Notes: generated by a model from the letters alone, not told the origin. Shown: positions 9,198 to 21,178, counted from the first letter of the stretch. The stretch is 64,000 nt of DNA from Alcanivorax sp. (GCF_002726155.1 NZ_PBSH01000050.1:47751-111750), one strand, 5' to 3'. Program-made: numbers and translations.

Positions 9198-9713
9198 ATG
9201 TTTTCAGGGCAACTGCCACAGTTCCTCGATCCTCGCAAATATGCGGATCAAGGTCGCATCGTTGAAGGCCAGCTTACCGTTGGAGACCTGCCTCGCCTGC
9301 AGGAATACCGCGAAAGTCTGGACCAGCCAGTAGCAATATCGCTGGCATTCGATCGTGATGATGAGGGGCATCGGCGTATCGAGGGCGAGGTTAGCACCGT
9401 ATTGGTGCTGCCATGTCAGCGCTGCCTGGAGCCCGTGAGTTATTCCATTACCGCCCATATCGACGTGGCGCTGGTGTGGAATGAGGATCAGGCCAAGGCA
9501 TTGCCGGGGCGATTGGACCCTTGGTTGGTTGGCGAAGAGCGCATGGTTCTCACCGATCTGATCGAAGAGGAGCTGTTGCTGGCCATGCCACTGGTGGCTC
9601 TGCATGACCCTTGCCCGACAGCTTTACCGCAGGACCGCGGTGAACCTGAGAAACACGAAAACGCGGATAATCCTTTTGCCGTGCTGGCCAAATTAAAAGG
9701 TCAAGGCAAGTAA
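9198..9713 (+). CDS. yceD: 23S rRNA accumulation protein YceD (DUF177)
   Basis: 171 aa, DUF177 family. It is needed for normal 23S rRNA accumulation and is almost always located before rpmF (known). The conserved core GEVSTVLVLPCQRCLEPV contains the C-x2-C pair, and the C-terminus NPFAVLAKLKGQGK is characteristic. The ATG is nine bases downstream of a consensus -10 box and lacks a ribosome binding site, so translation is probably from a leaderless transcript. rpmF follows after 33 bases. Confidence 0.93.
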   Translation: MFSGQLPQFLDPRKYADQGRIVEGQLTVGDLPRLQEYRESLDQPVAISLAFDRDDEGHRRIEGEVSTVLVLPCQRCLEPVSYSITAHIDVALVWNEDQAKALPGRLDPWLVGEERMVLTDLIEEELLLAMPLVALHDPCPTALPQDRGEPEKHENADNPFAVLAKLKGQGK

Positions 9714-9746
9714 ATTCAGGCTGAATAAACGCCCGAGGAGCTCGAA

Positions 9747-9935
9747 ATGGCTGTTCAAAAGAACCGTAAAACCCGTTCCAAGCGCGGCATGCGCCGCTCT
9801 CACGATGCGCTGCCCGCCGCTGCGCTGACTGAAGACACCAACACTGGTGAAGTGCATCGTCGTCACCACATTTCTCCTGACGGCATGTACCGTGGCCGCC
9901 AGGTGATCAGTCAGGGTGAATCTGACGACGAATAA
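9747..9935 (+). CDS. rpmF: 50S ribosomal protein L32
   Basis: 62-aa ribosomal protein with the standard start [20 protein letters not shown] and the [18 protein letters not shown]-terminal segment. No zinc-finger Cys pairs are present, which is the usual gammaproteobacterial form. Good ribosome binding site (GAGGAGC). It is followed immediately by a strong terminator, which would set high rpmF expression apart from plsX. Confidence 0.98.
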   Translation: MAVQKNRKTRSKRGMRRSHDALPAAALTEDTNTGEVHRRHHISPDGMYRGRQVISQGESDDE

Positions 9936-9946
9936 GTTGTGTGAAA

Positions 9947-9971
9947 ACGGGAGCTGCGGCTCCCGTTTTTT
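9947..9971 (+). terminator. rho-independent terminator after rpmF
   Basis: Stem ACGGGAGC, loop TGCG, stem GCTCCCGT, then six T. It lies 12 bases after the rpmF stop. Confidence 0.93.
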
Positions 9972-10031
9972 GTGCCGGCCTGGTCTCGTACTGCCCCTGT
10001 GCAGTAAAGATTTGGCTTTCGTGGCACACTT

Positions 10032-10056
10032 AAATCCTCCTTCGGGAGGATTTTTT
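10032..10056 (+). terminator. second hairpin-T-tract terminator before plsX
   Basis: Stem AATCCTCC, the very stable TTCG tetraloop, stem GGAGGATT, then T-tract. It lies about 60 bases after the first terminator and 90 bases before plsX. Either a back-up terminator or an attenuator of read-through into the fatty-acid genes. Confidence 0.85.
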
Positions 10057-10146
10057 GTAAGTGGATTTGTGATCGAAGGCGGGAATATGTCGCCGCCGAA
10101 TGATTTTTGTCAGAATGCCTCCAAATTTGAATAAAGGAAGCAGCCC

Positions 10147-11163
10147 ATGCCGGTTGTGACGCTAGCAGTGGATGCCATGGGGGGGGATCACGGCTTGTCC
10201 GTAACAGTGCCCGCCGTGGCGGCCATGCTGTCTCGCCATGCGCACATGCACATCATTCTGGTCGGCCAGCCCGATCCCCTGGCTGATGCCTTGTCCCAGG
10301 CCGGTATCGCCGGCCACCCCCGTGTCACTGTCCAACCAGCCTCCGAAGTGGTGGCCATGGATGACCCTGTTGCCGTGGCTCTGCGGCAGAAAAAAGACTC
10401 CTCCATGCGTGTGGCCATCAATATGGTCAAGGAAGGACGCGCTCAGGCAGCGGTCAGTGCTGGTAATACTGGTGCCCTGATGGCGGTGAGCCGGTTTGTG
10501 CTGAAAACCCTGCCAGGGGTGGATCGGCCTGCCATTTGTACGGCTATCCCCACGGCCAGCGGCCACTGTCACATGCTTGATCTGGGCGCCAATGTGGATT
10601 CCGAACCCGCTCATTTACTGCAGTTTGCCCTGATGGGGCAGGCGGTCGTGCGTGCGGTGGATGGTGTAGAGCACCCTCGAGTGGCGCTGCTCAACATCGG
10701 TGAGGAAGATATCAAGGGCAACGAACAGATCAAGGAAGCGGCAGGCCTGTTACGCGAAGCCGATGACCTGAACTATGTGGGCTTTGTGGAAGGGAATGGC
10801 ATTTTTGCCGGCGAAGCGGATGTGGTGGTCTGTGATGGTTTCGTCGGCAACGTGTCGCTGAAAACCATGGAAGGCGTGGCGAAAATGATCGGCAACATGC
10901 TGCGTGAAGAAATCAAGCAATCCTGGTTGCGCAAGTTGTGTGGCCTGTTTGCCTTGCCGGTTCTGGTGGGCCTGAAAAAGCGCATGGACCCGGATCACTA
11001 CAATGGCGCAAGCCTGGTCGGCCTGCGTGGGGTGGTGGTGAAAAGTCATGGTGGCACCAGCAAGGAAGGCTTCGCCTGCGCGCTGGAGGTGGCTCAACTG
11101 GAGGCGCGACGCAATGTGCCCTCACTGATCAGTGATGCACTGAGTCAGGCCAGCGCCGACTGA
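10147..11163 (+). CDS. plsX: phosphate acyltransferase PlsX
   Basis: 338 aa. Makes acyl-phosphate from acyl-ACP for phosphatidic acid synthesis, linking fatty-acid to phospholipid synthesis at the membrane. The N-terminal LAVDAMGGDHG, EGRAQAAVSAGNTGALMA and the MDPDHYNGASLVGLRG segment are family signatures. ATG 10147 has AAGGAAG seven bases upstream. It is separated from rpmF by two terminators, so it probably has its own promoter in the AT-rich stretch just upstream. Confidence 0.97.
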   Translation: MPVVTLAVDAMGGDHGLSVTVPAVAAMLSRHAHMHIILVGQPDPLADALSQAGIAGHPRVTVQPASEVVAMDDPVAVALRQKKDSSMRVAINMVKEGRAQAAVSAGNTGALMAVSRFVLKTLPGVDRPAICTAIPTASGHCHMLDLGANVDSEPAHLLQFALMGQAVVRAVDGVEHPRVALLNIGEEDIKGNEQIKEAAGLLREADDLNYVGFVEGNGIFAGEADVVVCDGFVGNVSLKTMEGVAKMIGNMLREEIKQSWLRKLCGLFALPVLVGLKKRMDPDHYNGASLVGLRGVVVKSHGGTSKEGFACALEVAQLEARRNVPSLISDALSQASAD

Positions 11164-11289
11164 AATCTGCGTCGGGGTCAGCTGGCCCCGGTGTTGTTCA
11201 TACTTTGTTTCAGGCCCGACCGGACAGCGAAAGCGAAAGCCGGCATACTGCGGCCTGCCTATTCCTGTCTATTTTTAAGGGGATGTTGA

Positions 11290-12219
11290 ATGTCGAAGAC
11301 AGCCTTTATTTTTCCCGGTCAGGGCTCCCAGAGTCTGGGAATGCTGAGTGAATTTGCCGAACGTCCGGCAGTGAAGCAGACCTTTCAGGAAGCCTCCGGT
11401 GCACTGGATCAAGATCTCTGGGCGTTGGCCCAGGAAGGGCCGAAAGAAGCACTGAATCAAACCGAAATTACCCAGCCTCTGCTGCTGACCGCAGGCGTTG
11501 CCCTGTGGCGGCTGTGGGAGCAAAGCGGTGGTCCGCGGCCGAATGTACTGGCCGGGCATAGCCTGGGTGAATACAGCGCATTGACCTGTGCCGGTGTCAT
11601 CAATCTGGGCGATGCCGTGCGGCTGGTTCGCACCCGTGGCCAGCTTATGCAGAAGGCGGTGGGGCAAGGTGAAGGCAGCATGGCGGCGATCCTGGGTCTG
11701 GATGATGAGCAGGTTCGCGCTGCCTGTGCGCAAGCGGCGCAGGGAGGCGTGGTTGAGGCGGTCAATTACAATGCGCCTGGTCAGGTGGTGATTGCCGGTT
11801 CCGCGGATGCGGTTGAGCGCGCGATTGCGGCCTGTAAAGAGGCCGGGGCGAAACGCGCCATGGCGCTACCGGTGAGCGTGCCTTCTCACTGTGCGCTGAT
11901 GAAGCCTGCGGCGGAGCAACTGGCTGATACCTTGAACGGTACACGTTTTCATGCGGCGGAAATGCCGGTCATCAACAATGTGGACGTGGCAATGGAAACG
12001 GATCCGGAGAAAATCCGCGATGCGTTGATTCGCCAGCTTTATTCACCGGTGCGCTGGGTGGAAACCATTCAGGCGCTGAAAGAGCAGGGCGTAGGGCATC
12101 TCTACGAGTGTGGCCCGGGCAAGGTCCTGTGTGGACTGGTCAAGCGTATTGATCGCGACATGGCGGCCCGTCCGCTGGAAACAGAAGACGCTTTCACGGC
12201 GGCGCTGCAAGGAGAATAA
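11290..12219 (+). CDS. fabD: malonyl-CoA:ACP transacylase
   Basis: 309 aa. Transfers malonyl from CoA to ACP to start fatty-acid elongation. The oxyanion segment FPGQGSQ is near the N-terminus, the nucleophile lies in GHSLGEYSAL (Ser91), and the catalytic His is in VSVPSHCALM. Clear AAGGGGATGTTGA ribosome binding site. A palindromic GGGG/CCCC hairpin at 11173-11190 without a T-tract lies between plsX and fabD. fabG follows after two bases. Confidence 0.97.
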   Translation: MSKTAFIFPGQGSQSLGMLSEFAERPAVKQTFQEASGALDQDLWALAQEGPKEALNQTEITQPLLLTAGVALWRLWEQSGGPRPNVLAGHSLGEYSALTCAGVINLGDAVRLVRTRGQLMQKAVGQGEGSMAAILGLDDEQVRAACAQAAQGGVVEAVNYNAPGQVVIAGSADAVERAIAACKEAGAKRAMALPVSVPSHCALMKPAAEQLADTLNGTRFHAAEMPVINNVDVAMETDPEKIRDALIRQLYSPVRWVETIQALKEQGVGHLYECGPGKVLCGLVKRIDRDMAARPLETEDAFTAALQGE

Positions 12220-12221
12220 GC

Positions 12222-12953
12222 ATGTCAGAGAAAAAAGTGGCGTTGGTGACTGGCGCGAGCCGCGGCATTGGCCGGGCGATTGCCGAGCAGTTGATTGCCG
12301 ACGGCTTCTTTGTTGTTGGCACAGCCACCACGGAAAGCGGCGCGGCAGCCATTGGCGATGCGCTGGGTGAAAACGGTGCCGGCAAGATGCTCAACGTGGC
12401 CGACAAGGCGTCGGTGGACGAGACACTCAAAAGCATCAACGATGAATTCGGTGCTCCTTTGGTGCTGGTGAATAACGCCGGCATTACCCGCGACAACATC
12501 ATGCTTCGGATGAAGGAAGATGAGTGGGAAGATGTCATCAATACCAACCTGAATTCCCTTTATCGCGTTAGCAAGGCATGCTTGAAAGGCATGACCAAGG
12601 CGCGTTGGGGCCGGATCATCAATATCAGTTCGGTGGTCGGTACCATTGGCAATGCGGGGCAAGCCAACTATGCGGCGGCCAAGGGCGGTGTGGAAGGTTT
12701 CTCACGGGCGTTGGCCCGCGAGCTTGGCTCACGTAATATCACGGTGAATTCTGTTGCACCGGGCTTTATTCAGACGGACATGACAGAGGCTTTGCCGGAA
12801 GCCCAGAAAGAGGCGCTTTTGCAGGGGATCCCCTTGGGGCGTTTGGGGCAGCCGGCGGAGATAGCCAGCGCTGTTGCCTGGCTGGCCAGTGATGGCGGTG
12901 GTTATGTAACCGGAACCACTTTGCACGTCAATGGGGGCATGTTTACCGGGTAG
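12222..12953 (+). CDS. fabG: 3-oxoacyl-ACP reductase
   Basis: 243-aa NADPH-dependent short-chain reductase of fatty-acid elongation. Cofactor motif TGASRGIG, NNAG at residues near 86, and the catalytic Ser (NISSVVG), Tyr and Lys (YAAAKGG) are all present. The C-terminal YVTGTTLHVNGGMFTG is the classical FabG ending. It is closely coupled to fabD; acpP follows after a promoter-bearing gap. Confidence 0.97.
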   Translation: MSEKKVALVTGASRGIGRAIAEQLIADGFFVVGTATTESGAAAIGDALGENGAGKMLNVADKASVDETLKSINDEFGAPLVLVNNAGITRDNIMLRMKEDEWEDVINTNLNSLYRVSKACLKGMTKARWGRIINISSVVGTIGNAGQANYAAAKGGVEGFSRALARELGSRNITVNSVAPGFIQTDMTEALPEAQKEALLQGIPLGRLGQPAEIASAVAWLASDGGGYVTGTTLHVNGGMFTG

Positions 12954-13060
12954 CTCAAAAAATGGGCATCTGAACGTTTCTGGGAAAGCTGGCTAATTGA
13001 CTGTTTTCGCAGAAGAAAATATTTGGAAAAACTTCAAGGGAAGGCATCGGTCCAGTCGGC

Positions 13061-13090
13061 TTGCAAGCGCAAACAGCGTTCACCTAGAAT
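13061..13090 (+). promoter_or_regulatory. candidate acpP promoter
   Basis: TTGCAA (13061-13066), 18-base spacer, TAGAAT (13085-13090), about 50 bases before acpP. A second weaker pair (TTGACT 12997-13002, TATTTG 13020-13025) lies upstream. An internal promoter here fits the need for very abundant ACP. Confidence 0.55.
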
Positions 13091-13139
13091 AGCCGCTGAC
13101 AGGTGCTAGCACACCATTAATCAGGAGAGTAATACGATC

Positions 13140-13373
13140 ATGAGCAGCATCGAAGAACGCGTAAACAAAATCATCGTTGAGCAACTGGGTGTTAAGCCGG
13201 AAGACGTAAAATCAGAAGCGTCCTTCGTTGAAGATCTGGGTGCAGACTCCCTGGACACCGTTGAGCTGGTGATGGCCCTGGAAGAAGAATTTGAAACTGA
13301 AATTCCGGACGAAGAAGCTGAGAAAATCAGCACCGTCCAGTCCGCTGTGGATTACATCAAAGCACACAGCTGA
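13140..13373 (+). CDS. acpP: acyl carrier protein
   Basis: 77-aa acidic acyl carrier for fatty-acid, lipid A and lipoic acid synthesis. The 4'-phosphopantetheine Ser37 is in [18 protein letters not shown]. Strong ribosome binding site (CAGGAGAG). Flanked by its own promoter and a strong terminator, so it can be expressed as a monocistronic message within the fab cluster. Confidence 0.98.
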   Translation: MSSIEERVNKIIVEQLGVKPEDVKSEASFVEDLGADSLDTVELVMALEEEFETEIPDEEAEKISTVQSAVDYIKAHS

Positions 13374-13394
13374 GTTCGGTTGTTCGAATAACAG

Positions 13395-13429
13395 AAAAGC
13401 CGCAGGTTCAATGAGCTTGCGGCTTTTTT
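13395..13429 (+). terminator. rho-independent terminator after acpP
   Basis: AAAAGCCGCA pairs with TGCGGCTTTT across a short loop and is followed by a T-tract, just after the acpP stop. Confidence 0.92.
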
Positions 13430-13560
13430 GTGGCCAGAATATTTGTGGCGACAAGTGACGTTTTCTTACATTACGGCGACCTGTTACCGGGCCGCTTGTA
13501 GTAATCTTGTCGCATTACGGCCGTTAAATGGCGCCAAAATAATGGATTGGGAGGTATCGG

Positions 13561-14799
13561 GTGACGTCACGTCGAGTCGTTATTACAGGGTTGGGAATGC
13601 TCACGCCGCTGGGAGTCGATGTGGCTTCTACCTGGGAAGGTATCAAGGCGGGCAAGAGTGGCATTCGTAACATCGAGCACTTTGATACGGAGCCTTTTGC
13701 TACCCGTTTTGCCGGCCTGGTGCCTGATTTTGATATTTCCGAGTACCTGCCCCCCAAAGATGCCCGCAAGATGGACGTCTTCGTGCAATACGGGCTGGTG
13801 GCGGCTATTCAGGCGGTGCGTGATGCGGGCCTGGACATGGAAAAGGAAGATGCCGAGCGTGTGGGGGCGGCGATTGGCTCTGGTATTGGTGGCCTTACCA
13901 ATATCGAAGACAATCACCGCAAGCTGCTCGATTCCGGCCCCCGCAAGCTGTCACCGTTCTTTGTGCCTGGGACCATCATCAACATGATCGCGGGTAATCT
14001 GGCGATCATGTACGGCATGAAAGGGCCCAACTTTGCCACGGTAACGGCCTGTACCACCGGGACCCATAACATTGGTTTTGCTGCCCAGCAGATTGTGCTG
14101 GGGCAAGCGGACGTAATGGTTGCCGGGGGCGCGGAGAAGGGCTCTTCGCCGTTGGGGTTGGGTGGTTTCGCTGCCGCCCGTGCGCTATCCACCCGTAACG
14201 ATGACCCGCAAGCCGCCAGCCGTCCCTGGGACAAGGACCGGGACGGCTTCGTGCTGGCCGATGGTGCCGGCGCGGTGGTACTGGAAGAGTACGAGCACGC
14301 CAAGGCCCGTGGTGCCACGATTTATGCAGAGCTGGCCGGTTTTGGCATGAGTGATGATGCCTATCACATCACCTCTCCGGCAGAGGGCGGCGACGGTGCC
14401 ATGCGGGCCATGCGTAATGCCCTGCGAAATGCCGGTGTCGAGCCGGAGCAGGTGGATTACATCAACGCCCACGGCACCTCCACCCAGATGGGTGATGTGG
14501 CAGAAGCCATGGCGGTGAAAACCCTGTTTGGCGACCATGCCTATAATCTGGCGGTGAGCTCGACTAAATCCATGGTTGGGCACTTGCTGGGGGCGGCGGG
14601 GGCTGTGGAAGCGATTTTCTCCATTCTCGCCATGCGTGATTCGGTGGCGCCGCCCACCATCAATCTGGATAACCCGGACGAAGACTGTGACCTGAACTTC
14701 GTGGCGAACCAGGCGCAGGAACGCACCATTCAGTACGCGTTGTCCAACTCGTTCGGTTTCGGTGGTACTAACGGTACCCTGCTGTTCAAGAAGGTGTAA
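13561..14799 (+). CDS. fabF: 3-oxoacyl-ACP synthase II
   Basis: 412-aa condensing enzyme KAS II. The nucleophile Cys164 is in TACTTGTH; the two catalytic His are in NAHGTST and GHLLGAAG, as in the family. GTG start at 13561 is preceded by GGGAGG. The final A of its TAA stop is the first base of the pabC ATG (TAATG). Elongates palmitoleoyl-ACP and influences membrane fluidity with temperature (known for E. coli). Confidence 0.97.
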   Translation: MTSRRVVITGLGMLTPLGVDVASTWEGIKAGKSGIRNIEHFDTEPFATRFAGLVPDFDISEYLPPKDARKMDVFVQYGLVAAIQAVRDAGLDMEKEDAERVGAAIGSGIGGLTNIEDNHRKLLDSGPRKLSPFFVPGTIINMIAGNLAIMYGMKGPNFATVTACTTGTHNIGFAAQQIVLGQADVMVAGGAEKGSSPLGLGGFAAARALSTRNDDPQAASRPWDKDRDGFVLADGAGAVVLEEYEHAKARGATIYAELAGFGMSDDAYHITSPAEGGDGAMRAMRNALRNAGVEPEQVDYINAHGTSTQMGDVAEAMAVKTLFGDHAYNLAVSSTKSMVGHLLGAAGAVEAIFSILAMRDSVAPPTINLDNPDEDCDLNFVANQAQERTIQYALSNSFGFGGTNGTLLFKKV

Positions 14800-15611
14800 T
14801 GCCGCTGAATCCCCGTGACCGCGGTCTCGCCTACGGCGACGGTGTTTTTGAAACCGTGCGCGTGGCTGCCTCCGGTGAAGCGCCCCTGTGGTCGCGCCAC
14901 CGTGCTCGCATGGTGGCCGGGCTGCACGCGCTGGATATTGCGTTACCCGATCAATCCCGACTTGATGCTGCTCTGAATGAAGGGATTGCCGCGCTCCGCG
15001 GTGAGCCTGGAGTGGTCAAGTTGACGGTCACGCGCGGCGTTGGCGGCCGTGGCTATTTGCCGCCTGCATCGGCAAAACCCACGGTGTTGTGGCAAAGTGG
15101 GGAGCTGCCAGCCTGGTCTGAACGGCTTCGCCGCGAAGGTCTGGTGCTGGGGCTCTGCCAGACGCCGCTGTATCCTGAGCCGTTGGCAGGGTTCAAGCAT
15201 CTGAACCGGCTTCCTCAGGTAATGGCTCGCCGCGAAGTGGCGGGTCAGGGCTGGGACGAAGGGTTGTTGCTCAGTACCCGCAGGCAGCCGTTGGAAGCCA
15301 CCTCCATGAATCTTTTTGCCCGGTTCGCCGATCACTGGTGGATGCCTGATCTGGCTGCCGCTGGAGCCGGCGTGGCCGGCGTCATGCGAAGCCACCTTTT
15401 CGACACGTTGCAACAACAAGGTGAAAAGGTGATTTGCGATCTGCGGCCGCTGTCACAGCTGCGCACTGCTGACGGGCTGTTTCTGTGTAACAGTATTGTC
15501 GGCGTGCTCCCGGTGCGTAAACTGGCGCAATGGCATTGGCCGGTGCTGGCATCGGTCCGGGAACTGCAACAGTCGACAGAAACCTTTTTGGCCGGCTCAC
15601 TGAAGGGCTAA
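14799..15611 (+). CDS. pabC: aminodeoxychorismate lyase
   Basis: 270-aa PLP enzyme of fold type IV that releases p-aminobenzoate for folate synthesis. N-terminal PRDRGLAYGDGVFETVRV and the Lys in the FKHLNRLPQVMARRE segment are typical, as is the LEATSMNLFARF region. One-base overlap with fabF, and the fabF-pabC-mltG-tmk-holB order, is the standard gammaproteobacterial arrangement. It could alternatively be a related branched-chain or D-amino acid aminotransferase, but context argues for PabC. Confidence 0.94.
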   Translation: MPLNPRDRGLAYGDGVFETVRVAASGEAPLWSRHRARMVAGLHALDIALPDQSRLDAALNEGIAALRGEPGVVKLTVTRGVGGRGYLPPASAKPTVLWQSGELPAWSERLRREGLVLGLCQTPLYPEPLAGFKHLNRLPQVMARREVAGQGWDEGLLLSTRRQPLEATSMNLFARFADHWWMPDLAAAGAGVAGVMRSHLFDTLQQQGEKVICDLRPLSQLRTADGLFLCNSIVGVLPVRKLAQWHWPVLASVRELQQSTETFLAGSLKG

Positions 15612-15621
15612 TAACCGCACT

Positions 15622-18301
<2,680 letters not shown>

Positions 18302-18343
18302 CCTTTATCAAAGATTAATAATAATTTCGTAAGAGGCTCGTTC

Positions 18344-18691
18344 ATGAAAATGCCCGGCGGTCGTAGTGGCATTCTGTCGCTTTCCATCAAAGACAAGGCG
18401 GTGCTGTACTCGGCCTACATGCCCTTCATTACCAATGGCGGCCTGTTTATTCCCACCGAGAAGCAATACAAGCTGGGGGAAGAGATCTTCCTGTTGCTCA
18501 ATATCATGGACGAAGCCGACAAGATTCCGGTGGCAGGCAAGGTGATCTGGATTACGCCCAAAGGCGCTCAAGGTAACCGTAGCGCCGGGATCGGCGTGCA
18601 GTTCTCCGACCAGGATGACACCGCCCGTGTCACCATCGAAAACCACCTGGCAGGATCGCTGGAGTCGGATCGACCGACGCATACGATGTAG
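18344..18691 (+). CDS. pilZ: type IV pilus assembly protein PilZ
   Basis: 115-aa PilZ-domain protein downstream of holB, the same order as in Pseudomonas (known). It begins GRSGILSLSIKDKAVLYSAYMPFITNGGLF and contains the IWITPKGAQ...AGIGVQFS segment. As in the founding PilZ, the RxxxR c-di-GMP-binding motif is not apparent, so it probably acts through PilB/FimX-like partners and not as a direct sensor (family knowledge). No other pilus genes are in the window. Confidence 0.92.
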   Translation: MKMPGGRSGILSLSIKDKAVLYSAYMPFITNGGLFIPTEKQYKLGEEIFLLLNIMDEADKIPVAGKVIWITPKGAQGNRSAGIGVQFSDQDDTARVTIENHLAGSLESDRPTHTM

Positions 18692-18768
18692 GACGCCGGA
18701 CGCCGGACGCCGGATGCCGGACGCTAGAAGCTAGAAGCTAGAAGCTAGAAGCTAGAAGCTAGAAGCTA
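18691..18768. repeat. heptamer tandem repeat array 2 (mixed units)
   Basis: Starts right after the pilZ stop: units GACGCCG x3, GATGCCG, GACGCTA, then about six GAAGCTA. The transition between unit types inside one array shows the variants are related. An inverted fragment (CCGGCGTC) recurs at 18839-18847. Confidence 0.88.
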
Positions 18769-18931
18769 AACCCCGGCGTTGAGTTGTTCAGTTTTAAAGC
18801 GGCAATACCTTGGGGTATTGCCGCTTTTGCGTTTAGCATCCGGCGTCTGGCATCAAGCGTGGCCACGTGCAGCGTGTCGCGTGTTACCTATCTGCTCTAC
18901 AATACCTGCGTTTTTAATGTTGGAGCCTGTT

Positions 18932-19723
18932 GTGACTGCTAGCCCTTTTGTGGATTCCCATTGCCATCTGGATCGCCTGAATCTTGACGCCCATGGAGGC
19001 GATTTTGAGGCGATGATGGCGGCCACGGCGCAGGCGGGGGTTAGCCATATGCTGTGTATCGGTGTGGACCTGGAGACCTTCCCGCAAGTGCAGGCCTTGG
19101 CCGAGCAATACGATAACGTCTTCGCCAGCGTTGGCGTGCATCCTCTCTACAAGGAATCCCGCGAGCCGCAATCCGCCGAGCTGGTAGAGCGGGCGGCGCA
19201 TTCCAAGGTAGTGGCCATCGGTGAGACCGGGCTGGATTATTTCTACGCCAAGGAAGAGCGGGAGTGGCAACAACGCTATTTTATCGCCCATATCCAGGCG
19301 GCCCGGGAAACCGGCCTGCCGCTGGTTGTGCATACCCGTGGCGCCAAGGAAGACACGCTGGCGCTGTTGCGTGAGCACGGTGGGGGGAAGGTGCGTGGGG
19401 TGTTGCACTGTTTCACTGAAGACCTGGACATGGCCTTGCAGGCCATTGAGTTGGGTTTCTATATTTCCATTTCCGGTATCGTGACCTTCCGCAACGCCCA
19501 GGCTCTGCGCGACACCGTGAAGCAGCTGCCGCTGGAGCGGCTGTTGATTGAAACCGATTCGCCCTGGCTGGCGCCGGTGCCGTTCCGTGGCAAACCCAAT
19601 GAACCCCGTTATGTGGCGCAGGTGGCTGAATGTGTCGCTGAGCTTAAAGGCGTTAGTGTGGCCGAACTGGCCAAGGCCACTGCGGATAACTTCTTCTCCC
19701 TGTTCAACAAGGCGCAAGCATGA
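18932..19723 (+). CDS. tatD: TatD family metal-dependent hydrolase
   Basis: 263-aa TIM-barrel hydrolase with 3'-5' DNase activity reported for the family. Metal ligands begin with H10-x-H12 in DSHCHLD; GETGLDYF, HTRGAKEDTL, LHCFTED and ETDSPWLAP carry the rest. GTG 18932 is preferred because GGAG sits six bases upstream; an upstream in-frame ATG at 18917 lacks a ribosome binding site. It overlaps rmuC by 4 bases. The pilZ-tatD neighbourhood matches Pseudomonas. Confidence 0.92.
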   Translation: MTASPFVDSHCHLDRLNLDAHGGDFEAMMAATAQAGVSHMLCIGVDLETFPQVQALAEQYDNVFASVGVHPLYKESREPQSAELVERAAHSKVVAIGETGLDYFYAKEEREWQQRYFIAHIQAARETGLPLVVHTRGAKEDTLALLREHGGGKVRGVLHCFTEDLDMALQAIELGFYISISGIVTFRNAQALRDTVKQLPLERLLIETDSPWLAPVPFRGKPNEPRYVAQVAECVAELKGVSVAELAKATADNFFSLFNKAQA

Positions 19724-21066
19724 ATCTGTATGCAATGGTGGCGCTGGCGGCGCTATGTGGTGGTGCCGTGGCGGCACTGGTTGCGGTGTTGATCGAGCGG
19801 CGCCGGGCGGCAGTTCGCGAGGCGGCGTTGCTGGCCGAAAAGCACGCCTTGAGCGAGCCGTTGGCTCAGGTGCCGTTGCTCAAGCAGCAGCTGCAAGAGC
19901 AGCAACAGCGCCAGCGGGACAGCGACGCGCAGTTGCAACAGTTGGGGTCTGAGAAAGCGCGCCTGGAAGAACGGCTGGCCGGCCAGCAGGAGAAACTGGC
20001 GTTTTCCGAGCAAAGCCGCAACCAACTGAAACAGGAGTTTGAAAACCTGTCTGGGAAGGTGCTCGACCAGCGCGGCAAGCAACTGCAGGAGCAGCACCAG
20101 CAGGGCCTGGATGGCATGCTCAAACCGTTCCGTGAGCAGCTGGCGGATTTCCGTCGCCGGGTCGACCAGATTCACAGTGACGAGACCCGTGCCCAGGCGT
20201 CTCTGATCGAGCAGCTGGGCCACCTGAGAAGCCTGAACCAGCAGATGCACGAGGATGCCCGAAACCTGACCGATGCACTGAAAGGGCAGGCCAAGACTCA
20301 GGGTAACTGGGGTGAAATGATTCTGGAACGGGTGCTGGAGTCTTCCGGCCTGACGCGTGGACGCGAGTATGAAACCCAGGTCACCCTGAAAGACGAAAGC
20401 GGCCAGCGCCGCCTGCCCGATGCCATCGTTCACCTGCCGGAAAACAAGGATGTGGTGATTGATGCGAAAGTGTCTCTGGTTGCCTATGAGCGGCTGTCTT
20501 CGGCGTCTACGCCAGAGGAGCGCGAACAGGCATTACGTGATCACCTGACCTCACTGCGAAGCCACATCAAGGGCCTGGATACCAAGGATTACAGTGGCCT
20601 GGAAGGGATCCGCAGCCTGGATTTCGTGCTGCTCTTTATTCCTATCGAAGGTGCGTTCATGGTGGCGATGGAACAGGATTCCAGCCTCTATACGGATGCC
20701 TTTGCCCGCAACATTGTCCTGGTTAGCCCGACCACGCTGTTGGTGACCTTGCGCACGATCCAGAATATCTGGCGCTACGAATACCAGAACCGCAATGCTC
20801 TGGATATTGCCGATCGTGCAGGGAAAATCTGCGATCAGGTATCACTGATCGGGGAGTCCATGGACGACCTGGGAGACAAAATTGGCAAGGCTCAGCTGGC
20901 ATGGGACACCACCTTCAAGCGCCTCAGCAGCGGCCGCGGCAACCTCTACCGCCAGGCCCAGCAACTGAAAGATCTGGGTGCAAAAGCACGCAGGGCGTTA
21001 CCGGAACCTGGCGATGAACATGATGACGGGGCGACGGTGACGGATCAGTCAGGGCCGAAAGAGTAA
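19720..21066 (+). CDS. rmuC: DNA recombination protein RmuC
   Basis: 448 aa. N-terminal membrane anchor (residues about 3-23), then a long coiled coil rich in Gln/Glu/Leu (about 30-150) and the RmuC nuclease-like domain (about 170-410) with KTQGNWGEMILERVLE, RRLPDAIVHLP and FVLLFIPIEGAF. Limits inversions and recombination at short repeats in E. coli (known). It is translationally coupled to tatD. Confidence 0.95.
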   Translation: MNLYAMVALAALCGGAVAALVAVLIERRRAAVREAALLAEKHALSEPLAQVPLLKQQLQEQQQRQRDSDAQLQQLGSEKARLEERLAGQQEKLAFSEQSRNQLKQEFENLSGKVLDQRGKQLQEQHQQGLDGMLKPFREQLADFRRRVDQIHSDETRAQASLIEQLGHLRSLNQQMHEDARNLTDALKGQAKTQGNWGEMILERVLESSGLTRGREYETQVTLKDESGQRRLPDAIVHLPENKDVVIDAKVSLVAYERLSSASTPEEREQALRDHLTSLRSHIKGLDTKDYSGLEGIRSLDFVLLFIPIEGAFMVAMEQDSSLYTDAFARNIVLVSPTTLLVTLRTIQNIWRYEYQNRNALDIADRAGKICDQVSLIGESMDDLGDKIGKAQLAWDTTFKRLSSGRGNLYRQAQQLKDLGAKARRALPEPGDEHDDGATVTDQSGPKE

Positions 21067-21178
21067 CACCAAAACGTAAAATGTTTACCATCATAAGCAG
21101 TAAATTTTAGAAGGTTTTGATGCACTGTAACTGTTTGCAATTTGATGGATTTCGTCGCTAAAAGTGGCAAAAGTTGGC

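Noticed and set aside
10057..10146. Possible riboswitch before plsX
   Set aside because: Only one TTCG hairpin with T-tract is seen; no complex fold or known riboswitch core.
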